NCBI GenBank assembly: GCA_905331475.1
Contig: CAJNYU010003131.1
Span: forward strand, 114,729-178,728
DNA from: Rotaria socialis
Lineage: Eukaryota > Rotifera > Eurotatoria > Philodinida > Philodinidae
Reading direction: 5' to 3'
DNA length: 64,000 nt
Shown piece by piece: positions 63,264 through 64,000 of the stretch. The notes beneath the pieces were generated by a model. That model saw only the letters and a list, made by a program, of their open reading frames with translations, did no database searches and was not told the origin of the DNA. Every line of letters begins with the position of its first letter. Position 1 is the first letter of the stretch. Position numbers and translations under genes: made by a program.

Positions 63264-64000
63264 ATGACTCATATCAATAGTCGTCTTCTTGATGCTAGCG
63301 CAGAGCGTTTAAATTCACTGACTCCTCTGCGTGGGTATGCAGAAGAGCGTTTAGTGAAATTAGTTGATGCTGTTGTGCCATTGCGCAAATTGGTCCATGA
63401 TATTGACGCACGCGTCTGGACCGCTACGAACAGATCAGAAAATCCAACGGATGAACTCACTCCGGATGAATCAGCCGCTATCATTTTATATACAATCGAA
63501 TGGGATCCTAGTCATCCCAGTCTTTACTTTGTCTTAAATGGAACACTTCGTTTAGAAGATCGAAGAAAACTTGTTCCTTGGTTTTCTTATTTAAAATTAC
63601 TTTTAACTGGCTTATACAAGTTGCCATCAATCCGCTGTACGGTTTGGCGAGGGGTACGCGGTGATTTACGCTCGCACTACAAGCTGGGCGCCAAAATGAC
63701 GTGGTGGGCATTCAGTTCGTGTACGGCTTCAATTAGCGTTCTCGAAAGCGAACAATATTTAGGCACATCAGGCACACGCACTTTATTTGTGATTGAGTGC
63801 CTGAATGGAAAAGATATCAAGCGGCATTCATACTTTGCACAGGAAGAAGAAATACTGCTTCTTCCATGTACACATTTTCAAGTTATTAGCCATTTAAGCA
63901 GTATGGAAAACTTGCACATTATTCACTTGCGTGAAATTACACCCCCATTTATGTTGCTGGAACCACCTGATGCTACGTTCCTAGGTGAGAAAAGCTTCAG
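63264..64000 (+). CDS. Mono-ADP-ribosyltransferase (ART family), 3' end outside the window
   Basis: Open to the window edge: 245 codons without stop. The R-S-ExE signature of arginine-type ADP-ribosyltransferases is present: TVWRGVRGDL (Arg129), WWAFSSCTASISV (Ser151-Ser152) and YFAQEEEILLL (Glu194 and Glu196). The phrases LTPDESAAIILYTIEW and LPWFSYLKLL-like helices before the fold are typical of the large bdelloid ART family. The enzyme moves ADP-ribose from NAD to target arginines. All three catalytic residues are present, so it is likely active. No signal peptide is visible at this Met. The stop and any C-terminal repeats lie beyond 64000. Codon use is more GC-rich than in neighbouring genes, which fits the foreign-gene character often reported for such bdelloid families; this is inference. 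Confidence 0.88.
   Translation, partial: MTHINSRLLDASAERLNSLTPLRGYAEERLVKLVDAVVPLRKLVHDIDARVWTATNRSENPTDELTPDESAAIILYTIEWDPSHPSLYFVLNGTLRLEDRRKLVPWFSYLKLLLTGLYKLPSIRCTVWRGVRGDLRSHYKLGAKMTWWAFSSCTASISVLESEQYLGTSGTRTLFVIECLNGKDIKRHSYFAQEEEILLLPCTHFQVISHLSSMENLHIIHLREITPPFMLLEPPDATFLGEKSF

Overview
The window looks like nuclear DNA of a bdelloid rotifer (Rotaria/Adineta type). It is very AT-rich. Genes are split by short GT..AG introns, mostly 50-100 nt, and every multi-exon model below stays in frame when joined. The edges carry gene families that are expanded in bdelloids: FG-GAP repeat proteins, secreted NHL-repeat proteins and an arginine-type ADP-ribosyltransferase. A short TGTGGG tract matches the bdelloid telomere repeat. 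The organism call is inference; no marker gene settles it.

Layout. 0-3.5 kb: mevalonate kinase (-) and a five-exon PQ-loop transporter, SLC66A2 type (-), with a hAT-like MITE in its first intron. 5.9-7.1 kb: a frameshifted FG-GAP pseudogene. 8.9-15.8 kb: repeat-rich, with a decayed MULE transposase next to two inverted copies of a CCCAGG-ended element, a small secreted Gly-rich protein between them, a second MITE copy cut by a 99-base N gap, and a 120-bp inverted duplication around heat-shock-element-like sequence. 16.5-24.3 kb: a one-exon GPCR, a perfect 44-bp hairpin element and two small unknown proteins. 26.4-37.7 kb: a 3CxxC zinc-finger protein, a 12-exon coiled-coil/CAP-Gly protein, a zinc-site SDR oxidoreductase and a mini secreted beta-sandwich protein.

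38.8-47 kb is the compact core: an EH-domain (REPS-like) protein, then MTERF4, mitochondrial ribosomal protein uS17m, a TXNDC16-like protein and a G-patch protein. The last four are head-to-tail with 59, 111 and 83 bp between stop and start, and each has a 3' splice acceptor just before its ATG. That is the arrangement expected of a trans-spliced operon, which bdelloids could process because they have spliced-leader trans-splicing. 47-56.4 kb: an unknown membrane protein, a 13-exon FN3 protein ending in a thioredoxin-like domain, a tiny K50 homeobox protein and a C2orf76/UPF0538 protein. 58-64 kb: a secreted Cys-rich/NHL protein, an interstitial TGTGGG tract and an ADP-ribosyltransferase running off the edge.

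The strongest leads are the candidate operon, a candidate small DNA-element family (CCCAGG..CCTGGG ends, at least four copies, 2-bp flanking repeats), the inverted duplication with a heat-shock-like spacer, and the FN3-thioredoxin fusion. I found no tRNA, rRNA or CRISPR array. All exon boundaries were worked out by eye from splice consensus and reading frame.
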